Below are positions 11,961-21,800 of a stretch of 64,000 bases of DNA, piece by piece. The translations under genes were made by a program, and so were the position numbers. The DNA is from Chondrus crispus (lineage: Eukaryota > Rhodophyta > Florideophyceae > Gigartinales > Gigartinaceae), in NCBI RefSeq assembly GCF_000350225.1, contig NW_005179009.1, forward strand, positions 13,713 to 77,712, given 5' to 3'. Each line of letters begins with the position of its first letter. The stretch's first letter is position 1. The notes under the pieces are model-generated. The model was given only the letters and a program-made list of their open reading frames with translations. It searched no databases and was not told where the DNA came from.

Positions 11961-13715
11961 CTATGGACTTATGTATTCTCGAAAAGAGATGCGCTCCAAG
12001 AGGGCGGGGATACCAGAATCAACTCCATTTTGTCGCATATGCGATAGTAAGCGCACAAGCAGGCCTACATTTCGGGAGAACGATTGCTCAAAGGCACGCA
12101 GTGTATCCGTAAACGAGTTTTGTTGAAGCGCATCAACTGTCAACCCCTGCACGAAGTCGCTGAGACTAAAGCAGGATGCAAAGATGCCATTGAGTCTTGC
12201 ATTGATTTGGCTCTGACCTACGAAGCACTGAGAGAATATGTCATCCATTAGGGCTTCGTGGGTCGAATATATGACATCGAAAAACGGTTTTCGAGGAGGC
12301 GAGGGTTGCGTGTTTTCTCGTAGATGATTGTCTAATAAAGTGAGGAGTCTGTTAATCTTCGGTTGGAGTACTTCGACCTGCAAGTACCACTCGAATCCTC
12401 CAAGAAAGATAGCCATCCGTCGGCGCAGTTCACGGGTCCGGACAAGACATGCGGTCCTCTCGCGTCGGATTTTCAGCGAAGAGGATTTTTTCAGCTGATG
12501 TTCCAAAAGCTTAATATTAGCATATGTATCGCGTAATTCGCAGCCGACGCGTCTCACGTTAAATGCTATTGCAAACACGTCACAGTAAACAGATGCCTTC
12601 GACGCCAGGACTCGACTCTCAGCGAAACCAAGCGTAAATTGTGGCACGATATCACCGGCCGCGGTGACATGCAATTTTAAAATTGAGTCCCAGTGCGGAG
12701 ACTTTTCAGCCAGCGCAGCATTCTCATTGACAAAGTCGTCGAACGTGTAGGAAAGGATTTCCGAAATTGATCGTTCGACGTGTTGTCTCTCGCGTGGCTC
12801 AAGATCCCTGCTTGTAAGTAGAGACGGTTTCGCACGCAGCTCGTCAAAAAACGATCTCCAAAACGCGGAATCCCCTAGTAAAAGGTATTGTCTGAGCAGG
12901 ATGATGCGATTGCGTATGCGGCGGAATGGAAGCATTTGTGATAAGCGTTCTGCAGCTTCTTCCCTCCACCTGAAACTCGCTGCTTCGATTTCGAGTTCTG
13001 CCGAGATAGGGTTGGTTAGAATTTCACCAAGCGCACCGATGTTGCCGGGGTTATCCAGTGGTTCGCGACGCTCTTTTGCGATAACAATACGGCACTTGCG
13101 AACGTTACCAACGAACAACAATCGGTTTGCTACGGCGGGGCTGATAAACTGCGGAAGCCGAGCCGGTACGACAGCAGGCTCGGACTCCTCAGAAATGAAA
13201 AATTGATGCAGGGGATCCTCGACAATGGCAGCGGTGAACCATTGATGGATGTGACTGCGCAACAGAACGACTAGGTCGTTCCATATTTTGCTGAGGACTT
13301 GAAAAGCAAGGTCTGTCGGCGGAAGAGGCGTGACAGTGCGTTGAATTTCATCCAAAGCTTGCGGAAAGGACAGCGGTGGAGCGGATAACAAAATTTTGCA
13401 GAGCAATTGATGGACGCATGCTGCAGCTGCTCGCTCGTCGTAAGGGGAATCGAGAGCGGGTTGGTAGTAGGGCTGTTGGCAAGACTGGTAAAGTCGCTTG
13501 CGGCATGGAGTGATCAAGTGGCGCCGGACGGATTCGTTGAGGGCAAAAGCGAAGATGGCTTCAGTTTTCAAGACGGACGCGTTGAGAAGGTCGGAGATGG
13601 TTTGCAATGCCTGGAAGAGCGAGACGGGCGCCGAAGGGTCTGATGAAAGGGGCGTGGGGTTGTGAGATGAAAAAGGTGAGGGCAATTCTGAGGCCTTCGC
13701 GAGAGAGGGGGTCAT
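11961..13715 (-). CDS. GCP4: Gamma-tubulin complex component 4 (Spc97/Spc98 family)
   Basis: A 584-aa member of the GCP/Spc97-Spc98 family (human GCP4 is 667 aa). It would be a structural subunit of the gamma-tubulin ring complex that nucleates microtubules. Visible family features in order: HQWFTAAIVEDPLHQFFI, NRLLFVGNVRKCR, the LRQYLLLGDSAFWRSFFDELR helix, CDVFAIAFNVRRVGCELRDTY, FLGGFEWYLQVEVLQPKINRLL, a stretch matching the loop before the last helices, and a C-terminal ALLERISFREYI that parallels the LLLRLDYNKYY end of GCP4. Short size and the FFI and YLLLG motifs favour GCP4 over GCP2, 3, 5 or 6. The frame opens upstream without an ATG, so the first ATG at 13715 is used. It is convergent with Aquarius and divergent from the DEP-domain gene. 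Confidence 0.9.
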   Translation of the reverse strand: MTPSLAKASELPSPFSSHNPTPLSSDPSAPVSLFQALQTISDLLNASVLKTEAIFAFALNESVRRHLITPCRKRLYQSCQQPYYQPALDSPYDERAAAACVHQLLCKILLSAPPLSFPQALDEIQRTVTPLPPTDLAFQVLSKIWNDLVVLLRSHIHQWFTAAIVEDPLHQFFISEESEPAVVPARLPQFISPAVANRLLFVGNVRKCRIVIAKERREPLDNPGNIGALGEILTNPISAELEIEAASFRWREEAAERLSQMLPFRRIRNRIILLRQYLLLGDSAFWRSFFDELRAKPSLLTSRDLEPRERQHVERSISEILSYTFDDFVNENAALAEKSPHWDSILKLHVTAAGDIVPQFTLGFAESRVLASKASVYCDVFAIAFNVRRVGCELRDTYANIKLLEHQLKKSSSLKIRRERTACLVRTRELRRRMAIFLGGFEWYLQVEVLQPKINRLLTLLDNHLRENTQPSPPRKPFFDVIYSTHEALMDDIFSQCFVGQSQINARLNGIFASCFSLSDFVQGLTVDALQQNSFTDTLRAFEQSFSRNVGLLVRLLSHMRQNGVDSGIPALLERISFREYISP

Positions 13716-14121
13716 CTTTGCATGTTGAATTTCGCTGACAGCCACTCCTGTGAGGAATGTGATGAAAAGCGGAGTGTGTAGTAGAGGAGGCCAAGTGTGA
13801 CATGGGCGATTGGAAAAATATCTGCGGAAGCGAGGGGGGTATCTCAGTCATATCTGCTGGTAAAATCGTCGGAAAGTTTTCAAAAAATAATAGACAACAA
13901 AAATCTCATCCATGTCTGTTCCGTAAAAACTATTTTTACTGACCCGCTAACCCTCAGCGCCCTCCTCTCACGGGTCCGAGTGTGCTTACGCTATACCTTC
14001 CTCTGGTAGCCTGTAGTGCGCTCCCGGCCCTCACCAGTCCGTCTTGATCACCCCTCCCCCCCCCCCCCCCCCCTTTACCACTCACCCCCACCTCCCTTTG
14101 CCCCATCCTTTCCGTGACATT
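13716..14121. promoter_or_regulatory. Divergent promoter region between GCP4 and the DEP-DUF547 gene, with (C)18 tract
   Basis: 406 bp separate the two start codons and must hold both promoters. A run of 18 C (14056-14073), preceded by CCCCT, lies about 50 bp before the plus-strand ATG in an otherwise pyrimidine-rich leader. No TATA box was convincing. Confidence 0.5.
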
Positions 14122-15993
14122 ATGTTTGGGGCTCGGTCCCGCAAGCGGAAGGTCTCCGAGCAAGTCGTTCCGGGCACTATTGAAGATCCTGCAATCGTCG
14201 CAAGACGGGCCCCTATGGGCAGTGCCTTCTCGCCCGAGGTTGCAAACCTGTTCGATAACCCAGATTATCCTATCCCCAACTTTCAGCAGGTTTACGATCT
14301 TATGCGACTTCCTGATAAAGGTCTGAAACTCGAGGATCGTCGATGGCGAATCGTCTCATATTCCAAATGTTTCGTTGGAAGCGAGGCTGTCGAATGGATG
14401 ATCGATAACCTCGGTCTCGACCGTCCTACCGCCGTCTCCACTGGCCAGCGTCTAATGGACGCAGGCATCATGCATCATGTCACTCATTCCGAGCCATTTT
14501 GTGATGGATACTATTTTTACCGGTTTCAAGAAGACGAGGAATCAAACGTCCTCAACATGAAGCGAGTCTGGGACAGTGCTATCCCAACAGCTCGGGCTGT
14601 AGATGTATCCAAGAACCTGCTCACCCGTTTGGCTCTCTTGTGTGAAGAACATCGGAAAGGCATTCTGGCTGGAAAAGAACTTTCCAAAACATCCTCTTCC
14701 CCTACAGATGCATCACAATCTACACCCGTCTTGAAAGGCCCTCCCACGCCATCTTTTATCCAGCATACCTCCACTGCAGCTGCCGCCGCCGCTGCTATAT
14801 CCCCCTCTCTAGCTCGATCATTTTCGACTCCCCTAGCCTCCGCCGCGCTATCATTGACCTCAGGGCAGGCCGTCACTCCGCCATTACTCGGCCCAAATCG
14901 TTCCTCTTCGTTTACTGCTGCGCCATCATACACCATGAGTGATGATGTCGACTACACGGCGTTGGCGAAAAGCGAGTCATTCCGGCAATACACTCTCATG
15001 GCAGCAGAACTGCAACGCGTTCAGTTGGTCGCCTTAAATCAAGAGGAACGCATCGCCTTCTTCGTCAATTGTTACAACCTGCTTTGCTTGCATGGATACG
15101 TTTCGCACGGCCCGCCCACGAATTTTGTGCGAAGATACATGTTCTTTCGCGGGCTATCGTACCGTATCGCAGGTCTTGATATGACACTGGATGATATTGA
15201 GCATGGTATCCTTCGCGGAAACAAAAAGCCCCCAATGATCAAGTGGATGCAGCAGCTGCGACCTTCAGATCCGAAGTGTCAGCATGTGATCACCAAGAGG
15301 GATGGAAGGATTCATTTTGTAATTTCTGCCGGAACGCGATCTGACCCTCCAGTACGTATCCTCGATGGCGACAATCTACAAGAAGAACTCTATGAGGCGA
15401 CGATTGAGTTTTTGAGTTGCTCAGTAAAGGTGGACATAGAAAAACGAGAGGTCACGCTGCCGAGAATATTTCTTTGGTATGCAGAAGACTTCCCAACCCC
15501 AGAAAAGAACCTACTGCTCTGGGTTGCAAGATACCTTCCAGCAGAAACCTCTCATCAACTTGTATCGCTTGTTTCGGGATCAGAAGCTCTCCCAATGATT
15601 GTTCACGAGAACTTTGACTGGTGTAATGCAGAGGCTCGTTTCAACGCCTCTGTCGTTCGAAAGAAGAGACGACGGCTTGAACGGGAAAAACTTGACGCCG
15701 AGCAAGGTGCGCTACGGAGGAGTAGTGATAACTTGACCCCATTCCTTTCGCCGGATCTATTTCACGCTCAACCCCCTCAAGATCTAGACGCAATTCTTGC
15801 TGCATCCAGTGGGATGCCACTTCCAGTCACTAATTCTGGGCGCGTTCGACCGGACTTAGCAGCTCTTCTAGCCTCCAGTAGTGTGAACTTACCATCACCG
15901 GCAGAGGTTCGGTCTGAGTCTGCTGATCAATGCAACGCGTCAAAGACGAACGGGACTAGTACAGTCGAAGAAGAACAGTCTAAAGACAGGTGA
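14122..15993 (+). CDS. DEP domain-DUF547 protein
   Basis: A 623-aa protein. A DEP domain (about residues 55-136: SKCFVGSEAVEWMIDNLGL, then GIMHHVTHSEPFCDGYYFYRF) is followed by a Ser/Ala/Pro-rich linker. A DUF547 domain follows at about 300-480, with EERIAFFVNCYNLLCLHGY, FFRGLSYRIAGLDMTLDDIEHGILRG and a region ending LPRIFLWYAEDF. DEP modules bind membranes or receptors. DUF547 has a papain-like or transglutaminase-like relation in some analyses, but its activity is not established. Plants and algae have glutaredoxin-DEP-DUF547 proteins; no glutaredoxin part is seen here. The N-terminus has a basic RSRKRK cluster. The start is the first in-frame ATG; upstream codons read through the poly-C leader and lack ATG. 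It is convergent with MenH-MenC (169 bp between stops). The precise role is unknown. Confidence 0.88.
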   Translation: MFGARSRKRKVSEQVVPGTIEDPAIVARRAPMGSAFSPEVANLFDNPDYPIPNFQQVYDLMRLPDKGLKLEDRRWRIVSYSKCFVGSEAVEWMIDNLGLDRPTAVSTGQRLMDAGIMHHVTHSEPFCDGYYFYRFQEDEESNVLNMKRVWDSAIPTARAVDVSKNLLTRLALLCEEHRKGILAGKELSKTSSSPTDASQSTPVLKGPPTPSFIQHTSTAAAAAAAISPSLARSFSTPLASAALSLTSGQAVTPPLLGPNRSSSFTAAPSYTMSDDVDYTALAKSESFRQYTLMAAELQRVQLVALNQEERIAFFVNCYNLLCLHGYVSHGPPTNFVRRYMFFRGLSYRIAGLDMTLDDIEHGILRGNKKPPMIKWMQQLRPSDPKCQHVITKRDGRIHFVISAGTRSDPPVRILDGDNLQEELYEATIEFLSCSVKVDIEKREVTLPRIFLWYAEDFPTPEKNLLLWVARYLPAETSHQLVSLVSGSEALPMIVHENFDWCNAEARFNASVVRKKRRRLEREKLDAEQGALRRSSDNLTPFLSPDLFHAQPPQDLDAILAASSGMPLPVTNSGRVRPDLAALLASSSVNLPSPAEVRSESADQCNASKTNGTSTVEEEQSKDR

Positions 15994-16162
15994 ACCCCAA
16001 GAAAATATTTACGAGAACATGTGGCCTATTCCCGCAGATATACCAACGTCCGTCTTTCAGGTGTTTAAAGAAACTGCTCATTGAAATTTTCAAGTAAAAC
16101 GACATATCCTAATATTTCCAGACAGAGAAACCGTCAATGCGTCTGTCGCGACTGCTTTTCTC

Positions 16163-18298
16163 CTACATTAGCGTCCCTTTCATGACAACGTTATGAGCAG
16201 CGAAGGATAGAAAGCGAGCACAACCATCTATGCACAAACTAGAGGATTCCAAGAAACAGGAGTCCGAAAATCCGGGGACAATCACATCTTTGCAAAGATG
16301 TGTAAACGTCCCCAACCCATGACTCGTTTCCTCGGTCTGACATACAGCGGCTAGAACTGCGGCCCAAGCGAGCCCAACTCCGCTCTCAAAAACACTACTC
16401 ATGACAACTCTACTGTTACTAGAAGCCGCAATCTCGCGTAGCTTAAAGATATCCCGGAGCAAACCTATCACTGCTGGTTTCACCACTAATGCACCACAAT
16501 CTGCCGAGTTAGCTAATGAGGCAATTTCCCGTAGATTACAATCAGAAATGCTCTCATCTAAGCCCACGCGAATACGTGGCCCGGTATCTGAGTCTAATAG
16601 GTATGCTTCGAGTTCGCTGCTTTCTCTGAACGGTTCTTCTAAGAAATCGATCTTGCTGGACTGGGTCCCAAGGCAAGATCTGATCGCGTCGAATTGTTCT
16701 TTGGTCCAGGCCCGGTTAGCATCAAGACGCACGATGCGTCCTTTTTTCTCTGCCTCAAGAACCGTTGCTTTTAGGATTTCGCCTTCTTTTATTGCTTCTT
16801 CTGTGACTCCTACCTTCACTTTCAGAGTCTGAAATGGACTTTGTTCCATGAAGTTAACAAGCCTTTCCTTGCATTGAGAATGGGAAGTGACATCAACATT
16901 TAGAATGGACCGCGGCAACACACCATTCAGTGGAAGGCTTCGGCATGGCCTCTCTAGGAAAGTCTGGTCTATACTGCAGGCAACCATCAGATGCCTGATG
17001 AGGCTTTTCAAACTGATTTTTTTGAATTGACTCAAGAGATGTAGAGCTGCAGAAGTAAATGCGTTCTTAATCACCGGTGACATAGTCCGTAAGGTCATAT
17101 CCATGTTCAGCAACACACAACATTGATGTCCAAATAGCCCTGGCGTGACATGCAAAACGTGCGACAGACACTGAACTTCCGTCAGGCATTTTTCAATATT
17201 CTGCGTGTGCAGGCCTGGGAGTGGACAAATGTCTCCCACTCCAGTGACACCATTGTCGTCCGATGACAGAGCTAACAACATACCATCACGTTGATGTACG
17301 TTGATCCCGTTGACCTTCATCGGATTTTTGAGGGGCAATGAATATCTAAGTATCCTCACTGCAAGAATCTTGACCGTATCATCGGAGGTTGAGGGACGGA
17401 AATTCGCTTCAAGGAATTGAGAGATAGAATGATTACACTCGGCTGGTTTTTGCATTATGACATTGTGTCCAGATCCTATAACTGCCTCAGTCGAGAAGTT
17501 AACAAACAGCTTCCCCATTCGCGTGGAGAACGCTGCATACTTCTCGTCACAATCGCCATGTACATAGAGTGTTGGAACATCGAGAACATCGAGGGTAGCG
17601 GAATTGGGCTCTGGATACCTTGCCATGTAGAGGGCAGCTTCTGTCCAGGCCGTTTTGTGACTATCAAAGGTAATGTGGCGGTGCGTCAACATGTAGGTGA
17701 ATCTGTCAGTATCTGGAAAATGATGCCACATCGGTGAGGCATACCAAGAATTTAAGAGCCAATCCCCGAAATCCATTGAAGACTTCACGGTCTGGAGTCT
17801 GGTCGCGATGCGCTCCCCATCTGCTGCTCTCTCTCTGCGTTCTTTGTCGTTCATCGGAGGGGGAGCTGAGCTGATTAACAGCAGAGCCTGCAGCCGAAAA
17901 CAGCGCAGAGAACGGCGAGACAGGTCATCGGCTATTTCTAGAGCCAGGCGACCGCCGAGAGAGTATCCACCGATGATGAGAGGATAGTGAGATCCCTGGT
18001 CCACCGCAAAAATGTCTGCCAATGCCTTTACAAGAAGAAGTGCAGCCTCTCGAAGGCTACGAGGACGGCAATCAACAGATTTACCATGGAAAGGAAGATC
18101 TGGAATAATAACTCTGTAACCATCCCGAGCAAGCCTATTCCCAAGGGAAACCATGTCTTGGAAATGACCCATCCAGCCGTGAAGCAACAGGACTAAGCGG
18201 TGGTGAGGATGCAAGTGGCCATCACATGGCACACAAATTTGGACAAAGTGGATTGGCTTAGTAGTTATCGACCATTGTCGAGGTTGTTGATCGCGCAT
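16163..18298 (-). CDS. Bifunctional MenH-MenC fusion (SHCHC synthase + o-succinylbenzoate synthase)
   Basis: A 711-aa fusion of two consecutive enzymes of phylloquinone/menaquinone synthesis. Residues about 30-300 are an alpha/beta hydrolase like MenH (makes SHCHC by pyruvate elimination): oxyanion-region LLLHGWMG, nucleophile Ser113 in GYSLGG, Asp249 or Asp251 in HGDCDEKY, His278 in GSGHNV. Residues about 309-700 are MenC (dehydrates SHCHC to o-succinylbenzoate), an enolase-superfamily barrel with Lys493/Lys495 (KVK), metal ligands Asp526, Glu555 and Asp581, and Lys607 (VVKP). All expected catalytic residues are present. In plant PHYLLO the order is MenF-MenD-MenC-MenH; here MenH precedes MenC, and MenF/MenD are absent. 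No clear transit peptide is seen before the hydrolase domain. It is divergent from the TIC236/TamB gene. Confidence 0.92.
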   Translation of the reverse strand: MRDQQPRQWSITTKPIHFVQICVPCDGHLHPHHRLVLLLHGWMGHFQDMVSLGNRLARDGYRVIIPDLPFHGKSVDCRPRSLREAALLLVKALADIFAVDQGSHYPLIIGGYSLGGRLALEIADDLSRRSLRCFRLQALLLISSAPPPMNDKERRERAADGERIATRLQTVKSSMDFGDWLLNSWYASPMWHHFPDTDRFTYMLTHRHITFDSHKTAWTEAALYMARYPEPNSATLDVLDVPTLYVHGDCDEKYAAFSTRMGKLFVNFSTEAVIGSGHNVIMQKPAECNHSISQFLEANFRPSTSDDTVKILAVRILRYSLPLKNPMKVNGINVHQRDGMLLALSSDDNGVTGVGDICPLPGLHTQNIEKCLTEVQCLSHVLHVTPGLFGHQCCVLLNMDMTLRTMSPVIKNAFTSAALHLLSQFKKISLKSLIRHLMVACSIDQTFLERPCRSLPLNGVLPRSILNVDVTSHSQCKERLVNFMEQSPFQTLKVKVGVTEEAIKEGEILKATVLEAEKKGRIVRLDANRAWTKEQFDAIRSCLGTQSSKIDFLEEPFRESSELEAYLLDSDTGPRIRVGLDESISDCNLREIASLANSADCGALVVKPAVIGLLRDIFKLREIAASSNSRVVMSSVFESGVGLAWAAVLAAVCQTEETSHGLGTFTHLCKDVIVPGFSDSCFLESSSLCIDGCARFLSFAAHNVVMKGTLM

Positions 18299-18842
18299 TT
18301 TGGAGAAAGGAAAGTTCTAAGAGTGACCAACTGCTCTCACGAGGGGCATGCGTGCAGGGCGGTCTGACTGCTCAGTTTTCACAGGACGGCGTGGCGATGT
18401 GCAGAGTGCCGTAAAGCGGCTCTAATCTGCATTACTTCTATTGATGATTGATTCAGAAGGAACATGGAGCTCGAGATGGGCTCGATTACAATATGAACGG
18501 AAACATGTGGGGGACAGGCCGTTTATCCCACCACAAAATTTATAACCAAACACAATATATATTACACAGTATCCCGAGCGTTATTCCACATGCCATGTGC
18601 TGCATTATCCCTGCTGTGCAAATCCTCCATCCCTTCACTGTCGAAAACATCTGGACAGGTCTTCATTCCCCTATTCTATTCACATTCCTCATCGGTTCGA
18701 CCTTTTCCGGCGCTCTTGCCAAGAAAAACCGTGTGAGTATGCTGCGTCATGCGTTCTGAGCAGTGGCGAGACCTTATCCAAACCGTGAACAAGCTAGCGA
18801 TGCGAGATTACAAAGGAGTCCGGCCTGATTTCTGAGTCAAAG
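18299..18842. promoter_or_regulatory. Divergent intergenic region MenH-MenC / TIC236
   Basis: 544 bp between two start codons, presumably holding both promoters. An AT-rich patch with TTTATAACC and ATATATATT lies near 18538-18560. A short open frame at 18448-18759 has no recognisable feature and is not called. No convincing motif assignment could be made. Confidence 0.4.
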
Positions 18843-21800
18843 ATGCTCAGTCGTTCGACTTCAAGGGGATCCGATCATGCATTCATTTCCACTCATACAA
18901 TTTTAGTAGCACAGCGTAAGCGCCCAGTGTTGTTTTCATTGCGCAAGAGCACATTCAATATTTCGAACTGCTTTCGTAGAGCATCACGTCGCGTTTCGTC
19001 GCATGTCACATGCTCGCTGCAGTCCTCTGAAGATGACGGACAGGGTACGGAGTGTGGGATCCATTTAAACAAGGACTCTTCAAGAAAATACTTCGCCACG
19101 TACGAGTCCTGGCGCAACCCTACTTGGCTGCGTTCTCGTGACTTCAATGATCGTCAGACCTCATCACAGGGTCCCTCAAATGACTCTCAGCCTTTTCTCG
19201 ATATGTCACAGCCGTACTTTTCCTTGAAAGTTTCGTCCTCTGTCGCTTTGCTCTCGATAATCGGATTTCTGGGCTTTGTATACGTGCGTTTAAACACCCT
19301 TGTGTGTGATACGCTGCACACTACAGTCGCGTCTGCCATATCACGGGACCTGAGCATCGGTCGAGTTGTTCGATACAATCCTATTACTGGTATAAAGCTA
19401 AGGGACGTGTCCGTAGCACCGTCAGCTGAGTACCCTACTGCCCCTGTCATTTCTGCTACCGATGTGGATATTTCTCTCTCAGGATTTGTTTCGTTCATCT
19501 TTTCGCGTCGTCCACTGCTTGTGAACGTTAGACTTGATGGAGCTGAAATTCGGGTGTCGCAAATTGTCGTTGACGGTCCCAAGCATGAACCGGTCGGGCA
19601 ATGGGATCCTAGTTTTTACCTTGCACGAAAGCAGGACGGGATAGACGAGGAAGTAATACAAACGCTTTTCAAAGTCTTGAAGTACCTGCAACTCGGTAGT
19701 TTATCAGTTCGAAACGCACAGGTTTTCTTGCAACCAGCTGACTTTCTCGAATACGGGCATGGGAGTGAAGTGGTTGAAATTCGAGAGGCAAAGGCAGACG
19801 TTAGGTTTCCTCGTTTCATGGAAGCCGAAGGAGGATACAATTCATTGATTGAGATGGATGGAGACTTCATAGCTAACGCAAGTGGCACTCCTATCGAAGG
19901 AGGCTCAGTTCAAGTCCAATGTCAGATGAGCGGCAACGCGTTGCGAGATCTAAAACCAGAGGATCCCATTGTTAACCTTCATGTAGTTGGCGAGAAAGTG
20001 CGTGCGAACCGCGTTGCGTCCTTTTTGAGTCTCCCTTTCCGAGCTGATAACGGCGTTTGCTCGGCTGACATCAACATGGATTTTCTTTACAAGTCGTCCT
20101 CTCTAGTGCCGTTGATGCGTGGTGAGGGTCAATTGCATGATGTCGGCCTTCGGTTTCATCCAGATCCAAAGACTCCCACATTTCAACGTATCAACGGGAA
20201 GCTGCGCTTCGAGGGTAAGTCTCTTTTCCTGGATGGACCCGTTGGTGAACTTGGAACTCTGCCGATGACTGTGGTGGGGGATATTCATCTCGAGGATGGA
20301 TATAATCTGATGGGCTATGTTCGTCCTGTTGATATGAATAACATTATCGATACCTTTGACTTGGACAAGTTTGTACCGGTAGAGGGCTTAGCTATAGGCG
20401 AGGCCCAGCTTTCCGGTTCGCTTGAAGAACCTATAATTTCCGGATGGGCCGAATCCGTCGGCCAGGACTCTATCTTCGATCGGCTACCGTTGACGCATGC
20501 GAATGTGTCGTTTAAGTGGGACGCCATCGCCGGGATGTTGAACTTCTCGGAAATTGAAGCGACAGTCAAGGGTGGAGGCTCTATCAACGGTTCAGGAAGT
20601 ATTTTCTTTGACATGACGAAGGAATCTCCATACGGTATATCACAAACAGAGCATAGTCCGAGAAGTCCGAAATATTTATACTGGAACCCCAGAGCACCTC
20701 AGGACAGGATCACATCCCTTAGCCCTTTGCCACAAGATCCACTAGAAATAGACGAGCATGCTCCCTTTCGTCCATATGATTCCATGCGCTTTGACTTTAA
20801 AGCCACTGACGTCAGTGGAGGCGACCTTGTGAAAGCGTATGGCGGCGAACATGGCCAAATGGCATCGGAGGCGATTGGTCTTGTCAGCGGAGAAGGCATT
20901 CTAGCAGGGAATGTCGAAGACGCAAACTGCAGGGTTGCGTGGAGGTCCACTACCCCACCTCCAGTTATTCATTTGAATTTGAAAGACTCTGAACTACCAG
21001 AAGAAGAAAAAAGAAAGGAAGTACAGTCCAGAGAACTTACCCAGGAAGAAAAAAAACAACATCGACTGGCGCATAGCATTCATCAAAAGTCCCTATCCAA
21101 GCCCTTGGAACCGGCTCAGCAACAAACAGAGGATGTCTTGCTCGGAGGAGGAGATTTTCGTGGACTTGTTTATGTCAAGTTGGGAGACTTACCTGACGCA
21201 AGGCGAGTGAAAGTAAGGACTATCGTAAAAAATCTAGACGCCAGACGTCTTGCGTGGGCTGATCCAGAGCTACAAAAGTCGATGGCTCATGTACCGTTTC
21301 TAAAGGTATCTATGGACACCTACTTCAAGGGGGTGATGTCGCAAAGGCCAAATATGATTCCAGGACAAGTCTCGCAATCCCGAACTCCTCGTATGGAGCT
21401 CGTCGGTGTTGATGGAGCTTTGGCTGTTAAGAACTTAACGATGAATAAGGTGAAGTTTGAAAAAATCATGAGCGGATCGTTTTCGTTCAGTGTTTCTGAC
21501 TTCTCACTTTCGCTGCGGGAAGTGTTGAGCAAAGTTACGCGTAGAGAGGTGGAGAATGCGAGAAATGTGGGGCAGCAAGGGGGTGCAAAGACCACAGGCT
21601 ACGACGAACTGACATTAACAGCATCTGTGAAGGGAACAGCAGATTTTTCTTTTCGACAAGGCAACTCTGAAGTAATCGCATCCGTTTCCCAAGAAGAACA
21701 GAACACCCATCAGGCTGTCTTGTTTGTTCGAAATTTTGCTATTGAAGACGTTGTTGGAGGCGATATTATGTTTTCGAGCGGAAATACTCTGTCTGGGGTA

